This document shows positions 54,757 to 64,000 of a DNA stretch of 64,000 bases, one piece after another (within the stretch, counting starts at the first letter, position 1; each line of letters begins with the position of its first letter). The notes under the pieces were generated by a model. It searched no databases and was not told where the DNA came from. It saw only the letters and a program-made list of their open reading frames with translations. The position numbers were made by a program, and so were the translations under genes. Source of the stretch: Zhongshania aliphaticivorans (GTDB lineage: Bacteria; Pseudomonadota; Gammaproteobacteria; Pseudomonadales; Spongiibacteraceae); contig NZ_CACSIK010000003.1 in assembly GCF_902705875.1 (NCBI RefSeq), forward strand, positions 262,407 to 326,406. Direction: 5' to 3'.

Positions 54757-54785
54757 ATTGTACGCAGTTTTAGAAAAATAAACAA
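54757..54785 (-). promoter_or_regulatory. sigma70 promoter for rplU-rpmA
   Basis: On the minus strand TTGTTT (54785-54780), a 17-bp spacer and TACAAT (54762-54757) lie about 145 bp upstream of the rplU start codon. Confidence 0.7.
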
Positions 54786-54840
54786 CACCCTAAAACCTGT
54801 TACCGCAGAACGCTTGACAGTCCGCGGCTTCACTCATACG

Positions 54841-55836
54841 ATGCCAACCGACTCTGCCAGACGTATTGCCGTAATCATGCAACAGATCCGCCAGATCGTT
54901 GACAGCGAATTTGCTGCGGTCAACGACTTCATCATAGAACAACTTCACTCGAATGTGCCCCTTGTCGAAAACATTGGCCACTATATTGTCGATGCAGGTG
55001 GCAAGCGCCTCCGCCCCTTACTAACACTTTTGTGTGCCGGTGCCATCGGCAAAACTGACTCTCAGCATGTTCAGTTAGCCGCCGTTATTGAGTTCATACA
55101 TACCGCCACACTGCTGCATGATGACGTGGTCGATATTTCAGCACTTCGACGCGGACGCCCCACCGCCAACGCTAACTGGGGCAACGCTCCAAGCGTTCTA
55201 GTAGGCGATTTCCTTTACTCGCGCGCATTTCAAATATTGGTAGAAATTGGCAGCCTTCCACTGATGGGCCTACTCTCCAGTACCACCAATACCGTGGCAG
55301 AAGGTGAAGTACTGCAATTGAGCCGCGCAGGTAATGCAGATACCAGTGAGTCTACTTATTACGACGTTATTCGCAGTAAAACCGCCGTCTTATTTGGCGC
55401 CGCTTGCGAAGGCGCAGCCATTATCAGCCATGCAAGTGAGCACCAAACCGCTTTTTACAACTACGGACTCAACCTTGGTATTGCCTTCCAATTAATTGAC
55501 GACATCCTTGATTATGAAGGCAAGCCAGAAGAAACCGGTAAAAACGTTGGCGACGATCTCGCAGAAGGCAAACCAACACTGCCGCTAATTTATGTTTTAC
55601 AACATGGCAACGAAACTCAGAAACAGTTAGTACGCGATGCCATTAGCAACAAATCTGCCGAGCAGCTTGACGCTATTGTCGCCGCAGTGACCAGTAGCGG
55701 CGCGCTCACCTACTGTAGAAATGCAGCCAAACAGTATACCGACTCCGCTCTTGAGGCGCTTAAGCCTATCGAGGACTCCCCCTGTCGTCGCGCGCTGGAA
55801 AAACTAACCACTATCGCACTATCAAGACGCAGCTAA
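54841..55836 (+). CDS. ispB: octaprenyl-diphosphate synthase (polyprenyl synthetase)
   Basis: This 331-residue protein from ATG 54841 has the two Asp-rich motifs LLHDDVVD and LIDDILDYEG, plus DAGGKRLRPLL. It makes the long isoprenoid tail of ubiquinone from farnesyl and isopentenyl diphosphate. Its divergence from rplU is the classical gammaproteobacterial arrangement. ATG 54877 is an alternative start; neither has a strong ribosome binding site. Confidence 0.95.
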   Translation: MPTDSARRIAVIMQQIRQIVDSEFAAVNDFIIEQLHSNVPLVENIGHYIVDAGGKRLRPLLTLLCAGAIGKTDSQHVQLAAVIEFIHTATLLHDDVVDISALRRGRPTANANWGNAPSVLVGDFLYSRAFQILVEIGSLPLMGLLSSTTNTVAEGEVLQLSRAGNADTSESTYYDVIRSKTAVLFGAACEGAAIISHASEHQTAFYNYGLNLGIAFQLIDDILDYEGKPEETGKNVGDDLAEGKPTLPLIYVLQHGNETQKQLVRDAISNKSAEQLDAIVAAVTSSGALTYCRNAAKQYTDSALEALKPIEDSPCRRALEKLTTIALSRRS

Positions 55837-55930
55837 GCTAACCCGCCACCCAAGCTGCCATCAAAATTCATTAAGGGCAGCATTACTTGGGGCAAGGCAC
55901 CAAACGCAAGCCAACAACAAAAACACCCAG

Positions 55931-55958
55931 CCATAAAAAAAGCGCCCGCAGGCGCTTT
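55931..55958 (-). terminator. terminator downstream of the phosphomannomutase gene
   Basis: On the minus strand the stem AAAGCGCC/GGCGCTTT (55958-55951 with 55946-55939), loop 4 nt, is followed by a run of T residues. It lies 16 bp after the stop. Confidence 0.88.
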
Positions 55959-55973
55959 CACCGACAGAAAAAT

Positions 55974-57323
55974 TTATAACATCGCCAGTAATTCAGCGGT
56001 CTTCTCTTCCATTAGCGCGGCATTACCATCACTTTCAACATTCAGCCTAACAACGGGCTCAGTGTTTGACATTCTCACATTAAAACGCCAACCCTCAAAG
56101 CTCATACTTAAACCATCAGTAAAATCGACTGCCGCCGCCAACGGCTTATATTTAGCCTCAATTTGGGCGATTACGGTTTTCGCGTCAGCTACCTCACGGT
56201 TAATTTCCCCACTACAGGGGAACAGCGCCACTCGCTCTTCTACCAACGAAGACAGACTCGCGGATTTAACTGACATAAGCTGAGTAACCAGCAGCCAAGG
56301 AATCATTCCGCTATCACAATAAGCAAAGTCTCGGAAATAATGATGTGCACTCATCTCGCCACCGTACACTGCATTTTCAATGCGCATACGCTCCTTAATG
56401 AAGGCGTGACCCGTTTTGCACTGCACAGCCTTACCGCCAGCCTCTTCCACAATCGCAACGGTATTCCAAGTTAAACGCGGATCATGAACAATATTGGCGC
56501 CAGGGTTTTTCAATAGAAACGCTTCGGCTAACAAACCAACAACGTAATAGCCTTCAATGAAGTCACCCGTTTCATCAAAGAAGAAACAGCGATCAAAATC
56601 ACCATCCCAAGCAACCCCTAAATCAGCACCATGCGCCTTAATCGCATCAATGCTGGGCTGGCGGTTTTCTACCAGCAATGGATTGGGCACCCCATTAGGA
56701 AAATTACCGTCCGCTTCATGATGGACTCGAATAAATTCATAGGGCAAATGCTGCTCTAATAAATCGATGACCCTGCCCGCACCACCGTTACCGGCATTAA
56801 CCACAATCTTTAATGGCTTTAATGAAGCAACATCCACGTAACTCAACAGATGCTCGACGTAAGCAGACGCTGTATCTAATGACTGCAATTTGCCACGCTC
56901 GGCAGACTCAGCAAATTCATTTTGCTCAGCCAACTTTTTAATATCAAAAAGCCCTGTGTCACCACTGATAGGTTTAGACTCCTCCCGCACGAATTTCATG
57001 CCGTTGTAGTCTTTCGGGTTGTGGCTGGCGGTTACCGCGATTCCACCATCCATCTCCGCATGCGCCGTGGCAAAATAAATTTCTTCCGTGCCGCATAAGC
57101 CGATGTCATAAACATCCACACCAGAGTCTAACAGGCCATTCGTCAATGCCGCTTTAATCGCTTCGCTACTCAAACGTATATCATGGCCAACAACCACTTT
57201 TTTAGGCTTAATAACAGCAGCAAAAGCACGGCCAATTCGATAAGCAATATCCTCATTCAATTGATCAGGAATACGACCGCGAACGTCGTATGCTTTAAAA
57301 CATGTTATTTCACTGCTGCTCAC
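55974..57323 (-). CDS. phosphomannomutase/phosphoglucomutase (ManB/CpsG-like)
   Basis: This 449-residue alpha-D-phosphohexomutase has the phosphoserine loop [11 protein letters not shown] (Ser100), the metal loop WDGDFDRCF and the sugar-binding loop [11 protein letters not shown]. The N-terminus [23 protein letters not shown] closely matches the ManB/CpsG group. It interconverts mannose- or glucose-6-phosphate and the 1-phosphates for nucleotide-sugar synthesis. It overlaps galU by four bases, forming a two-gene operon that supplies sugars to the surface-glycan genes. Confidence 0.94.
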   Translation of the reverse strand: MSSSEITCFKAYDVRGRIPDQLNEDIAYRIGRAFAAVIKPKKVVVGHDIRLSSEAIKAALTNGLLDSGVDVYDIGLCGTEEIYFATAHAEMDGGIAVTASHNPKDYNGMKFVREESKPISGDTGLFDIKKLAEQNEFAESAERGKLQSLDTASAYVEHLLSYVDVASLKPLKIVVNAGNGGAGRVIDLLEQHLPYEFIRVHHEADGNFPNGVPNPLLVENRQPSIDAIKAHGADLGVAWDGDFDRCFFFDETGDFIEGYYVVGLLAEAFLLKNPGANIVHDPRLTWNTVAIVEEAGGKAVQCKTGHAFIKERMRIENAVYGGEMSAHHYFRDFAYCDSGMIPWLLVTQLMSVKSASLSSLVEERVALFPCSGEINREVADAKTVIAQIEAKYKPLAAAVDFTDGLSMSFEGWRFNVRMSNTEPVVRLNVESDGNAALMEEKTAELLAML

Positions 57324-58159
57324 GATGAACCCTCGGCATAAATGTTTTCGTAGACGTAATTAGTGGCTTCGATAAAACCAGGTACGCTACCACAGTCAAA
57401 ACGCTTGCCTCGGAATTTATACGCGAGAACGCAACCATTTTGCGCCTGCGTCATCAATGCATCAGTTAGCTGTACTTCACCGTTTTTGCCAGGAGGCGTT
57501 TCACGTAAAATGTCAAAAATATCTGGCGTTAAAATATAACGACCAATAACAGCCATATTGGTTGGCGCATCTTCTGGCTTCGGTTTTTCAACCATGGAGC
57601 TAACACGGAATAAACCATCACCCATTTCTTCGCCGGCAATAACGCCATATTTTTCAATTTCTTCCAATGGCACCTCTTGGATAGCGACGATGCTGCAACG
57701 AAACTGGTTATAGAGCTTAACCATCTGCGCCATAACGCCTTCATCATCTTCATTATTGAGGCACAAATCATCCGACAAAATAACCCCAAACGCCTCATCG
57801 CCAACGAGGCACTCACCAGTCAAAATAGCGTGCCCCAAGCCCTTCATCTCACGCTGACGCGTCATCATGAAGGTACCTTTCTCAAGCACATTACGAATAC
57901 AGTCTAAATAACGCTCTTTGCTAGAACCTGCAATCTGATTTTCCAACTCATAACTAATATCAAAATGGTCTGCAATAGCACGCTTACCACGCCCAGTAAC
58001 CAAGGCAATTTCATTTAAGTCAGCGTTAATCGCCTCTTCAACACCATACTGCACCAACGGCTTATTCACGATGGGCAGCATCTCTTTAGGCATAGATTTT
58101 GTTGCAGGCAAAAAACGTGTGCCGTAACCGGCGACAGGGAATAAACATTTTCTAATCAT
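57320..58159 (-). CDS. galU: UTP-glucose-1-phosphate uridylyltransferase
   Basis: This 279-residue GalU has the N-terminal nucleotide-binding motif [21 protein letters not shown] and [10 protein letters not shown]. It makes UDP-glucose from UTP and glucose-1-phosphate in the cytoplasm. It is coupled to the mutase gene that supplies its substrate. Confidence 0.96.
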   Translation of the reverse strand: MIRKCLFPVAGYGTRFLPATKSMPKEMLPIVNKPLVQYGVEEAINADLNEIALVTGRGKRAIADHFDISYELENQIAGSSKERYLDCIRNVLEKGTFMMTRQREMKGLGHAILTGECLVGDEAFGVILSDDLCLNNEDDEGVMAQMVKLYNQFRCSIVAIQEVPLEEIEKYGVIAGEEMGDGLFRVSSMVEKPKPEDAPTNMAVIGRYILTPDIFDILRETPPGKNGEVQLTDALMTQAQNGCVLAYKFRGKRFDCGSVPGFIEATNYVYENIYAEGSS

Positions 58160-58319
58160 GATGTTTCCTTTTATTAATCTGGACCAAAATCCAGCTCCAT
58201 TAAAAAACTAGGCAATATGCAGCTATTTTCCCTTTAGCGCGCCCACTTAGCAAGAACAGCTCTTTTACTGTCTCTTAGTTACAGGAGTGTTACAGCAATG
58301 TTCAGGCCAATGTTTACAT

Positions 58320-58338
58320 TTTGTATGTGCCATACAAA
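58320..58338. promoter_or_regulatory. perfect 8-3-8 inverted repeat upstream of fabA
   Basis: TTTGTATG-TGC-CATACAAA lies 52 bp upstream of the fabA start, where the promoter is expected. A TetR-type regulator of unsaturated fatty acid synthesis (FabR/DesT role) is the natural candidate, but the word differs from the known E. coli and Pseudomonas sites. Confidence 0.6.
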
Positions 58339-58389
58339 CCCTTCGTGCTAAGATGGCAAGCAACATTCTCAAACTGATAATTCTGCCTC

Positions 58390-58911
58390 ATGTCTTTAAT
58401 TCATCAAAATAGCTTTACTAAACAAGAGTTAATTGATTGCGGAAACGGCACGTTGTTTGGCCCCGGCAATCCAAAACTACCTGTAGACAATATGCTTATG
58501 GTAGACCGCATCACCCATGTCAGCACCGAGGGTGGTACGCATAACAAAGGCGTACTCGTTGCTGAATTGGATATCAATCCCGACCTTTGGTTCTTTGATT
58601 GTCATTTTATTGGCGACCCAGTGATGCCCGGTTGCCTAGGCCTAGACGCCATGTGGCAGCTCGTTGGCTTTTATTTGGGCTGGCGTGGTAATAGCGGCAA
58701 GGGACGCGCACTCGGTGCTGGCGAAGTGAAATTCACAGGCCAAATTCTTCCCGACGCCAAACTTGTCACTTACACGCTAAACTACAAACGCTTAATAGAG
58801 CGCAAGTTAGTGCTTGGCATCGCCGACGGCGAAGTAGCCGTCGACGGCAAAGTTATCTATACCGCAAAAGATTTGCGCGTAGGTCTGTTTAAAGACGACG
58901 CCAGCTTCTAG
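58390..58911 (+). CDS. fabA: 3-hydroxydecanoyl-ACP dehydratase/isomerase
   Basis: This 173-residue protein has the FabA active site His72 in [14 protein letters not shown] and Asp86 in LGLDAMWQL. It dehydrates 3-hydroxydecanoyl-ACP and isomerises the product to the cis-3 form, the branch point of anaerobic unsaturated fatty acid synthesis. It is followed 57 bp later by fabB, the usual partner. Confidence 0.98.
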   Translation: MSLIHQNSFTKQELIDCGNGTLFGPGNPKLPVDNMLMVDRITHVSTEGGTHNKGVLVAELDINPDLWFFDCHFIGDPVMPGCLGLDAMWQLVGFYLGWRGNSGKGRALGAGEVKFTGQILPDAKLVTYTLNYKRLIERKLVLGIADGEVAVDGKVIYTAKDLRVGLFKDDASF

Positions 58912-58968
58912 TAAGCGTTAAAACTTTTACTAACTCCATTTACCATTAAACATTAAAAGAGGTATTCG

Positions 58969-60192
58969 ATGAGACGTGTTGTCGTGACCGGCATGGGGAT
59001 TGTTTCCAGCATAGGCAATAATCTAGCTGAAGTATTAAGTTCGCTACAGGAAGGCAAATCGGGTATTGCGCTCAACGAGACCTACAAAGAAATGGGCTTT
59101 CGCAGCCATGTTTCAGGCTCCATTAAAAACCTTGACCTTAAAGCGCTAATTGATCGCAAACAATTCCGTTTTATGGGCGACGCCGCCGCTTATGCCTACC
59201 TTTCTATGCAGCAAGCTATCGCAGACTCAGGTCTTCAAGAAGATCAAGTTAGCAATGTCCGCACAGGAATTATTGCCGGTTCTGGCGGAGCATCTTCTGC
59301 GAACCTAATCGACTCGGCTGACACGTTACGCCAACGCGGCGTGAAGCGCATTGGGCCGTACCGTGTCACCCAGACCATGGGCAGCACCGTATCTGCATGC
59401 CTTGCGACACCCTTCAAAATCAAAGGTGTAAACTATTCAATTTCTTCAGCTTGCGCCACCAGCGCACACTGCATAGGCAACGCCGCAGAGCTTATCCAAC
59501 TTGGCAAACAAGACATTGTCTTTGCTGGTGGCGGCGAAGAAGAGCACTGGTCCCTAAGCTGCTTATTTGATGCAATGGGCGCCCTATCAACAAAATACAA
59601 CGACACCCCTGAGTGCGCTTCACGTCCCTATGACGCAGAGCGTGATGGCTTTGTAATTGCCGGTGGTGCCGGTATGGTAGTGCTAGAAGAACTCGAGCAC
59701 GCCAAAGCACGCGGCGCAAAAATTTACGGCGAGCTGGTTGGTTACGGCGCCACTTCCGATGGCTATGACATGGTTGCTCCCAGCGGAGAAGGTGCGGCTC
59801 GCTGTATGCACCAAGCGCTAGCCGGCGTTGATAGCGATGTTGACTACATCAACTCTCACGGCACATCGACACCTGCTGGCGACATGCAAGAATTAAAAGC
59901 GGTCAAGCAAGCTTATGAAGGCAAAAAGATCCCCGCTATTGGCTCTACCAAATCACTGGCGGGCCACTCATTGGGCGCAACAGGCGCTCAAGAAGCGATC
60001 TTTTCTTTACTCATGATGAAACATAATTTCATTGCCGCATCCGCTAATATCAGCACGCTAGATGACGAAGCGGCAGGCGTACCTATCGTGACAAGCAAGC
60101 AAGAAAATGTCACCTTGAATACAATTATGTCTAATAGTTTCGGCTTTGGCGGCACCAATGCCAGCCTTGTGTTTAAGCGTTACACAGCTTAA
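58969..60192 (+). CDS. fabB: beta-ketoacyl-ACP synthase I
   Basis: This 407-residue KAS I has the catalytic triad Cys162 ([10 protein letters not shown]), His297 (NSHGTSTP) and His333 ([11 protein letters not shown]). It elongates the cis-unsaturated acyl-ACP made by FabA. AAGAGG precedes the ATG. A hairpin follows the stop. Confidence 0.98.
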   Translation: MRRVVVTGMGIVSSIGNNLAEVLSSLQEGKSGIALNETYKEMGFRSHVSGSIKNLDLKALIDRKQFRFMGDAAAYAYLSMQQAIADSGLQEDQVSNVRTGIIAGSGGASSANLIDSADTLRQRGVKRIGPYRVTQTMGSTVSACLATPFKIKGVNYSISSACATSAHCIGNAAELIQLGKQDIVFAGGGEEEHWSLSCLFDAMGALSTKYNDTPECASRPYDAERDGFVIAGGAGMVVLEELEHAKARGAKIYGELVGYGATSDGYDMVAPSGEGAARCMHQALAGVDSDVDYINSHGTSTPAGDMQELKAVKQAYEGKKIPAIGSTKSLAGHSLGATGAQEAIFSLLMMKHNFIAASANISTLDDEAAGVPIVTSKQENVTLNTIMSNSFGFGGTNASLVFKRYTA

Positions 60193-60197
60193 ACAAT

Positions 60198-60234
60198 ACG
60201 CGCCAGCGATTTATTTACACGATGGCTGGCGCGT
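60198..60234. terminator. hairpin between convergent fabB and moeA
   Basis: ACGCGCCAGC (60198-60207) pairs perfectly with GCTGGCGCGT (60225-60234); the loop is 17 nt. It occupies most of the 49-bp gap between the two stop codons. Confidence 0.75.
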
Positions 60235-60241
60235 TAACTCT

Positions 60242-61444
60242 TCAGTATAAATCCCGCAAAAAGATTACCTCAACGTGATCGCCTCGCTGCAACGTAACAC
60301 CCACAGGGATAACGGCCAGCGCATTACACCACGACACTGACGTTAATGCCCCAGAGCTCTGCTGAGGGTGAATATCTACCTGCATACCCGATACGCCAGG
60401 CGTCACTCTAGCCCGCAAATATTCCTGACGACTGCCCGCCTTGGGCCAACTGAAATTAGCATTAGCCGGCCACTGCGCCACGACAGGATTTGCCACACCC
60501 AACATTTTCAACAGATAAGGCCGAACAAAAAGACAGAATGTGACAAAACTCGACACCGGATTCCCAGGCAAACCAAAAAATGGCGCAGCACCCAAACGAC
60601 CATAAGCCAGCGGCTTACCCGGCTTGATGGCCAACTTCCACAACTGTAACTCCCCCAGCGCCTCAACTTGGGCTTTTACGTGATCCTCCTCGCCCACGGA
60701 TACTCCGCCACTGCTAATCACAACATCAGCGCGTGTAGAGGCATCGAGAAGCGCAGCTTTAGTAGCGCTGGCGTTATCTGGGATGATCCCCAAATCAACT
60801 ACCTCACAACCCAGCGAACGAATCATCGCCGCCAACATGGGCCTGTTAGAATTATAAATTTGCCCTGCAGACAAGGACTCTCCCGGCTCTCGCAATTCAT
60901 CGCCAGTAGACATTAACGCCACGCGGATAGGGGCAGACACAGAGAGCCGCGATATACCCAAGGACGCCAGCAACCCCAAATCCGCCGCCTGCAATCGGTG
61001 CCCCGCCTCAAATAACAATTGGCCCGCCGAGATATCCTGGCCACGAGGGCGAATATGCTGCCCCCTTTTTACGCCTGCGCTAACAGTTACCTGATTGCCT
61101 GATAATTCGCAGTCTTCCTGAGCGACAACCGTATCTGCATTAGGCGGAATAAACGCACCAGTAAAAATTCGCGCTGCGGTGCCTTCTTGCAGCTCCTCGC
61201 CTACTATTCCTGCGGGAATACGCTGACTAACAGGCAAGGATTTACCCGACAATAAGTCTTCATACCTAAATGCAAAGCCGTCCATAGCACTGTTATCAGC
61301 CGGCGGAACATCTCGCTCAGCAAACACGTCGCCATCAAGCACTGCGCCCAAATACAGTGCCGACACCTCGCTCTTAACGCACCCAATTGGAGCGTCAGAA
61401 AGAATATAGTGCAAAACATCATCAACAGCGCGCAAACCCAACAC
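60242..61444 (-). CDS. moeA: molybdopterin molybdenumtransferase
   Basis: This 400-residue MoeA has ERDVPPADNSAMDGFAFR at the N-terminus, AGHRLQAADLGLLASLGI, VALMSTGDELREPGE and ISSGGVSVGEEDHVK. It inserts molybdenum into adenylylated molybdopterin. Its start overlaps the end of moaB by one base, so the two are coupled. Confidence 0.95.
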   Translation of the reverse strand: MLGLRAVDDVLHYILSDAPIGCVKSEVSALYLGAVLDGDVFAERDVPPADNSAMDGFAFRYEDLLSGKSLPVSQRIPAGIVGEELQEGTAARIFTGAFIPPNADTVVAQEDCELSGNQVTVSAGVKRGQHIRPRGQDISAGQLLFEAGHRLQAADLGLLASLGISRLSVSAPIRVALMSTGDELREPGESLSAGQIYNSNRPMLAAMIRSLGCEVVDLGIIPDNASATKAALLDASTRADVVISSGGVSVGEEDHVKAQVEALGELQLWKLAIKPGKPLAYGRLGAAPFFGLPGNPVSSFVTFCLFVRPYLLKMLGVANPVVAQWPANANFSWPKAGSRQEYLRARVTPGVSGMQVDIHPQQSSGALTSVSWCNALAVIPVGVTLQRGDHVEVIFLRDLY

Positions 61445-61971
61445 TAACCCCCCGCATTCCGACGAGTTTTTAACACGCCAACAAAGTTACAAGGGCGATG
61501 CCGACTATCAAGCTGCTCACTAATAACCCCTTCCCATGCGGTCTTACATGCCCCAGTTGATCCAGGCACGCAGAAGATCACCGTATTGTTTGCCAAACCC
61601 GCTATTGCGCGAGACTGAATGGTAGAGGAGCCTATTTCCTGTAATGAAACCGCACGAAATACCTCACCAAAACCATCAATCTCCTTATCAAACAACACCG
61701 AAACTGCTTCAGGTGTTGAATCTCGACCGGAAAACCCGGTTCCTCCCGTGATCAATACCACTTGGACATCACTACGATAAATCCAATCTGACACCACAGC
61801 ACGTATTTGATAAATATCGTCTTTTACTATTTTCTTGTCCGCAAGCTGATGACCCGCCAACTCAAGCGCATCAACAAAAAACTTACCCGAACTATCACTT
61901 TTTTCATCCCGCGAATCTGAGACAGTTAATACCGCCACATCCAGCGGTATAAAATTATCATCGCCGCTCAT
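61444..61971 (-). CDS. moaB: molybdenum cofactor biosynthesis protein MoaB
   Basis: This 175-residue protein has LTVSDSRDEKSDSSGKF, the LITGGTGFSGRDSTPEAV loop, GEVFRAVSLQEIGSST and FCVPGSTGACKTAWEG. These are typical of the MoaB/MogA fold that binds molybdopterin. It is coupled to moeA downstream and overlaps the RmlD-like gene upstream by four bases. Confidence 0.94.
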   Translation of the reverse strand: MSGDDNFIPLDVAVLTVSDSRDEKSDSSGKFFVDALELAGHQLADKKIVKDDIYQIRAVVSDWIYRSDVQVVLITGGTGFSGRDSTPEAVSVLFDKEIDGFGEVFRAVSLQEIGSSTIQSRAIAGLANNTVIFCVPGSTGACKTAWEGVISEQLDSRHRPCNFVGVLKTRRNAGG

Positions 61972-62837
61972 TTACTTGCCCCTTCACAAATTGCACGCAC
62001 CATCCTAGGCAGGTAGGCCCGCCACGGCAGCTGCTTAACACCAAAATCCTGCAATATTTTATCGCAAGAAAGTACCGGCACACTCGGCACCCAGCCTATG
62101 CCGTCATCATCTGCCGTGATTTCCGCAACAGGTGCAACAAACTGCGAAGCAAACGCACAGACAACTTCAGCAAACTCATAAGCGCTAGTCGAACCACTGC
62201 TATTGTAATGGTAAACACCTCGACACAACGCACCACAACTAAGCTGATCGACCATCGCCGACACCACTCTTGCAAGATCAGATACCGGCGTTGGGCAACT
62301 CAATATTGCATCATTTAACGGCAGTACCTTACCTCCGCGAACAGTCACTAGGCAGTCACTGATAAAACCCCCTTCCTCTACCGCAATTAAAGGCCCCGTG
62401 CGTAACACTATACCTTGGCCCGAAAATTCAGTTAATAAAACCTCTAACTCCGCCAGTTGCCTGCCCGCCAGACTCGCCGCTGTAACACCGTCATTCTCCA
62501 CGCAACCATTATGCGGCGCGTCAAATCCATCAAAGACCCGGCCATCACTGAGCAAAATATACGGTACACACGCCTCCTGACAAAACTGCAATAACACTTC
62601 ACGTCGCTCTAACATCTGGGCATGCTTATTTTCAGCAATGCCATCCGCGCCCTGAAACTCCACCAAAGCTTGGCAATCTACAACAATTGCCTCTACTAAC
62701 AGGCTCGCATCCAATGAAGGCAGGTCATCTGGAGAAATGGCAATAAATGGTCGCAACCGCAAATGTAATTGATTGCAGATTGCGTCGCTCAAAGAACTTG
62801 ATGGAGAAATTAAAACTACATTCACAAAAGCATTCAC
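61968..62837 (-). CDS. RmlD-like NAD-binding-fold protein, probably catalytically degenerate
   Basis: This 289-residue protein has the overall plan of dTDP-4-dehydrorhamnose reductase-like SDRs: LLSDGRVFDGFDAPHNGC (compare STDYVFDG), GIVLRTGPLI, PTPVSDLARVV and GVYHYNSSGSTSAYEFAEV. The N-terminal Gly-rich cofactor motif is replaced by LISPSSSLSDAI. The Tyr-x3-Lys pair is lost (ASLAGRQLAE at that position). It is therefore likely a non-catalytic or altered member. Its four-base overlap with moaB places it in the molybdenum cofactor operon, an unexpected partner. Confidence 0.75.
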   Translation of the reverse strand: MNAFVNVVLISPSSSLSDAICNQLHLRLRPFIAISPDDLPSLDASLLVEAIVVDCQALVEFQGADGIAENKHAQMLERREVLLQFCQEACVPYILLSDGRVFDGFDAPHNGCVENDGVTAASLAGRQLAELEVLLTEFSGQGIVLRTGPLIAVEEGGFISDCLVTVRGGKVLPLNDAILSCPTPVSDLARVVSAMVDQLSCGALCRGVYHYNSSGSTSAYEFAEVVCAFASQFVAPVAEITADDDGIGWVPSVPVLSCDKILQDFGVKQLPWRAYLPRMVRAICEGASK

Positions 62838-62956
62838 ACGTTGTAAGAAAGTTACACTAACTGAGTAGCAGCATACAAAGATGGCTTACCCCATCAACAG
62901 TACTCAATGCCCCCAATATTCACAAGGAATTAAAATACAAATGGTTAAGCGCTAAC

Positions 62957-62981
62957 TAAAACGCCCTACAGAAGAAGGGCG
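62957..62981 (-). terminator. terminator downstream of ssb
   Basis: On the minus strand CGCCCT/AGGGCG (62981-62976 with 62967-62962) is followed by four T residues, 33 bp after the ssb stop. Confidence 0.65.
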
Positions 62982-63014
62982 CCTTTAAAGAATTTAAAAT
63001 CTATTAATTGTTTT

Positions 63015-63542
63015 TTAGAACGGAATATCATCGTCAAAGTCATCAAACCCACCGGCCGGTGGCGCACTTTGTGCTGGCGCTTGATTCTGCGGCGGAGGTG
63101 GTGGTGCACGGCGAGCTGGTTGCTGTGCAGGTGCCGCTTGAGCTTGGGGCTGAGACGGCGCCGAATAGCCACCATCATTGTAATTACCACCAGAACCCGA
63201 GTCTCCACGACCGTCTAACATTTGCATTTCTGCCGCAACTATCTCGGTGGTATAGCGATCTTGTCCGCTTTGGTCTTGCCACTTTCTAGTGCGTAGAGAA
63301 CCTTCAAGGTAAACCTTTGAGCCTTTTTTCAAATACTCTCCAGCAATCTCCGCAAGACGATTAAAAAATACAACTCGATGCCATTCAGTTCGCTCTTGCG
63401 GCTGACCTGTTTGCTTATCTTTCCAAGTCTCACTTGTCGCCACGGTGATATTAGTTACAGCACCACCAGATGGCATATAACGGGTTTCAGGATCCTGGCC
63501 TAAATTTCCCACCAGAATAACTTTGTTCACTCCTCGCGCCAT
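63015..63542 (-). CDS. ssb: single-stranded DNA-binding protein
   Basis: This 175-residue SSB has an N-terminal OB fold ([41 protein letters not shown]). A Gly/Pro/Gln-rich linker (about 112-165) follows, ending in the acidic protein-interaction tip DDFDDDIPF. It covers single-stranded DNA and recruits repair and replication proteins. It is encoded just downstream of an MFS transporter gene on the same strand. Confidence 0.97.
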   Translation of the reverse strand: MARGVNKVILVGNLGQDPETRYMPSGGAVTNITVATSETWKDKQTGQPQERTEWHRVVFFNRLAEIAGEYLKKGSKVYLEGSLRTRKWQDQSGQDRYTTEIVAAEMQMLDGRGDSGSGGNYNDGGYSAPSQPQAQAAPAQQPARRAPPPPPQNQAPAQSAPPAGGFDDFDDDIPF

Positions 63543-63617
63543 GCGCCACCTCCAATTATTTCTAATACTGCGAATGTATTTCTCGCAAAAGATTAACTAT
63601 ACCGGATTCCCACCTTA

Positions 63618-64000
63618 TTAGCTGCTGAGCTGTATACCATCAGGCAAGGTAGCGGGATTAAAATCTGGGCCCGCACGAAAATACGCCAGCCGCTCACTTT
63701 CTAATATTGTAATATCTACCGCGCCTGGCAGAGATAACATTTCATCACGCAAATTTACAGCATCCCAATCCCCGAAATTCCAGCGTAAAATCATATTCTC
63801 TGATTTTGGCGGTACGGCCATTCCCCAGGCAACAATCAACCAGATACCGCCAAGTACTGCCGCACCCACAAACAATACCGACACTCCCCAGCGACCGAGC
63901 AGCCCGCCACCGATGGCGCCGCCACAAAAAGCCCCAAAAAACTGGAAGGTAGAATACACTCCCATCGCCGTACCCTTACCACCAGGGCATACTGTTTTGC
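63618..64000 (-). CDS. MFS transporter (partial, C-terminal part)
   Basis: Only the C-terminal 127 residues are inside the window; the gene continues past the right edge. The segment GKGTAMGVYSTFQFFGAFCG and two membrane helices (GVSVLFVGAAVLGGIWLIVAWGM) are typical of the last part of a drug/H+ antiporter-type major facilitator. A soluble tail of about 70 residues follows (LRDEMLSLPGAVDITILESE), resembling an appended HMA-like domain, which is unusual. The position before ssb is common in Pseudomonas-type genomes. Confidence 0.88.
   Translation of the reverse strand, partial: KTVCPGGKGTAMGVYSTFQFFGAFCGGAIGGGLLGRWGVSVLFVGAAVLGGIWLIVAWGMAVPPKSENMILRWNFGDWDAVNLRDEMLSLPGAVDITILESERLAYFRAGPDFNPATLPDGIQLSS

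Overview
The window reads as chromosomal DNA of a marine-type gammaproteobacterium of intermediate GC content. The housekeeping genes show this: rpsT, proB-obgE-rpmA-rplU divergent from ispB, galU with a phosphomannomutase, fabA-fabB, moeA-moaB and ssb. The abundance of TonB-dependent receptors, MalT-like regulators and acyl-CoA enzymes resembles hydrocarbon- or steroid-using Cellvibrionales/Spongiibacteraceae; that placement is inference only.

Region 1 (about 1-33 kb) is an accessory catabolic region built from duplicated parts. It has two putidaredoxin-type ferredoxins, two large MalT/LuxR ATPase regulators, two AraC-type regulators and two close TonB-dependent receptor paralogues. It also has two ferritin-like proteins of the 'predicted metal-dependent hydrolase' family (COG3687) and two small membrane proteins related to styrene oxide isomerase (StyC). 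Around them lie an aldehyde dehydrogenase, a Baeyer-Villiger-type flavin monooxygenase, an Asp-nucleophile alpha/beta hydrolase with haloalkane-dehalogenase signatures, an unusual calcium-stalk amidase lipoprotein and a Gly/Leu-rich secreted protein. A thiolase/SDR/MaoC/acyl-CoA dehydrogenase operon sits beside an XRE/MmyB regulator. The best reading is outer-membrane uptake of a hydrophobic substrate, oxygenation by a di-iron protein fed by ferredoxin, rearrangement of an epoxide to an aldehyde, oxidation to an acid and CoA-dependent chain shortening. The substrate cannot be named from sequence.

Region 2 (33-40 kb) holds a small lipoprotein and a periplasmic sensing locus: a YHYH lipoprotein, a His-rich periplasmic protein, a BaeS/BaeR-like two-component pair and a small Cys-containing secreted protein. 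A HmuY-like gene remnant and a methylglutaconyl-CoA hydratase-like enoyl-CoA hydratase follow. Region 3 (40-51 kb) holds a sulfotransferase-like gene, a coupled SulP transporter/universal stress protein pair, and a cell-surface glycan/lipid A block (GT25, two GT4, CgeB-like, YrbL-like, ELM1-like, LpxL-like) ending at dgkA.

Region 4 (51-64 kb) is core genome with recognisable sigma70 promoters and terminators: rpsT; rplU-rpmA-obgE-proB; ispB; galU-manB/cpsG; fabA-fabB behind a perfect inverted repeat; moeA-moaB with a degenerate RmlD-like protein; ssb; and the end of an MFS transporter.

Two gene remnants were found: an alcohol dehydrogenase N-terminus at 26021-26223 and a HmuY-like C-terminus at 38814-39005. 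No rRNA, tRNA, CRISPR array or insertion sequence was recognised.
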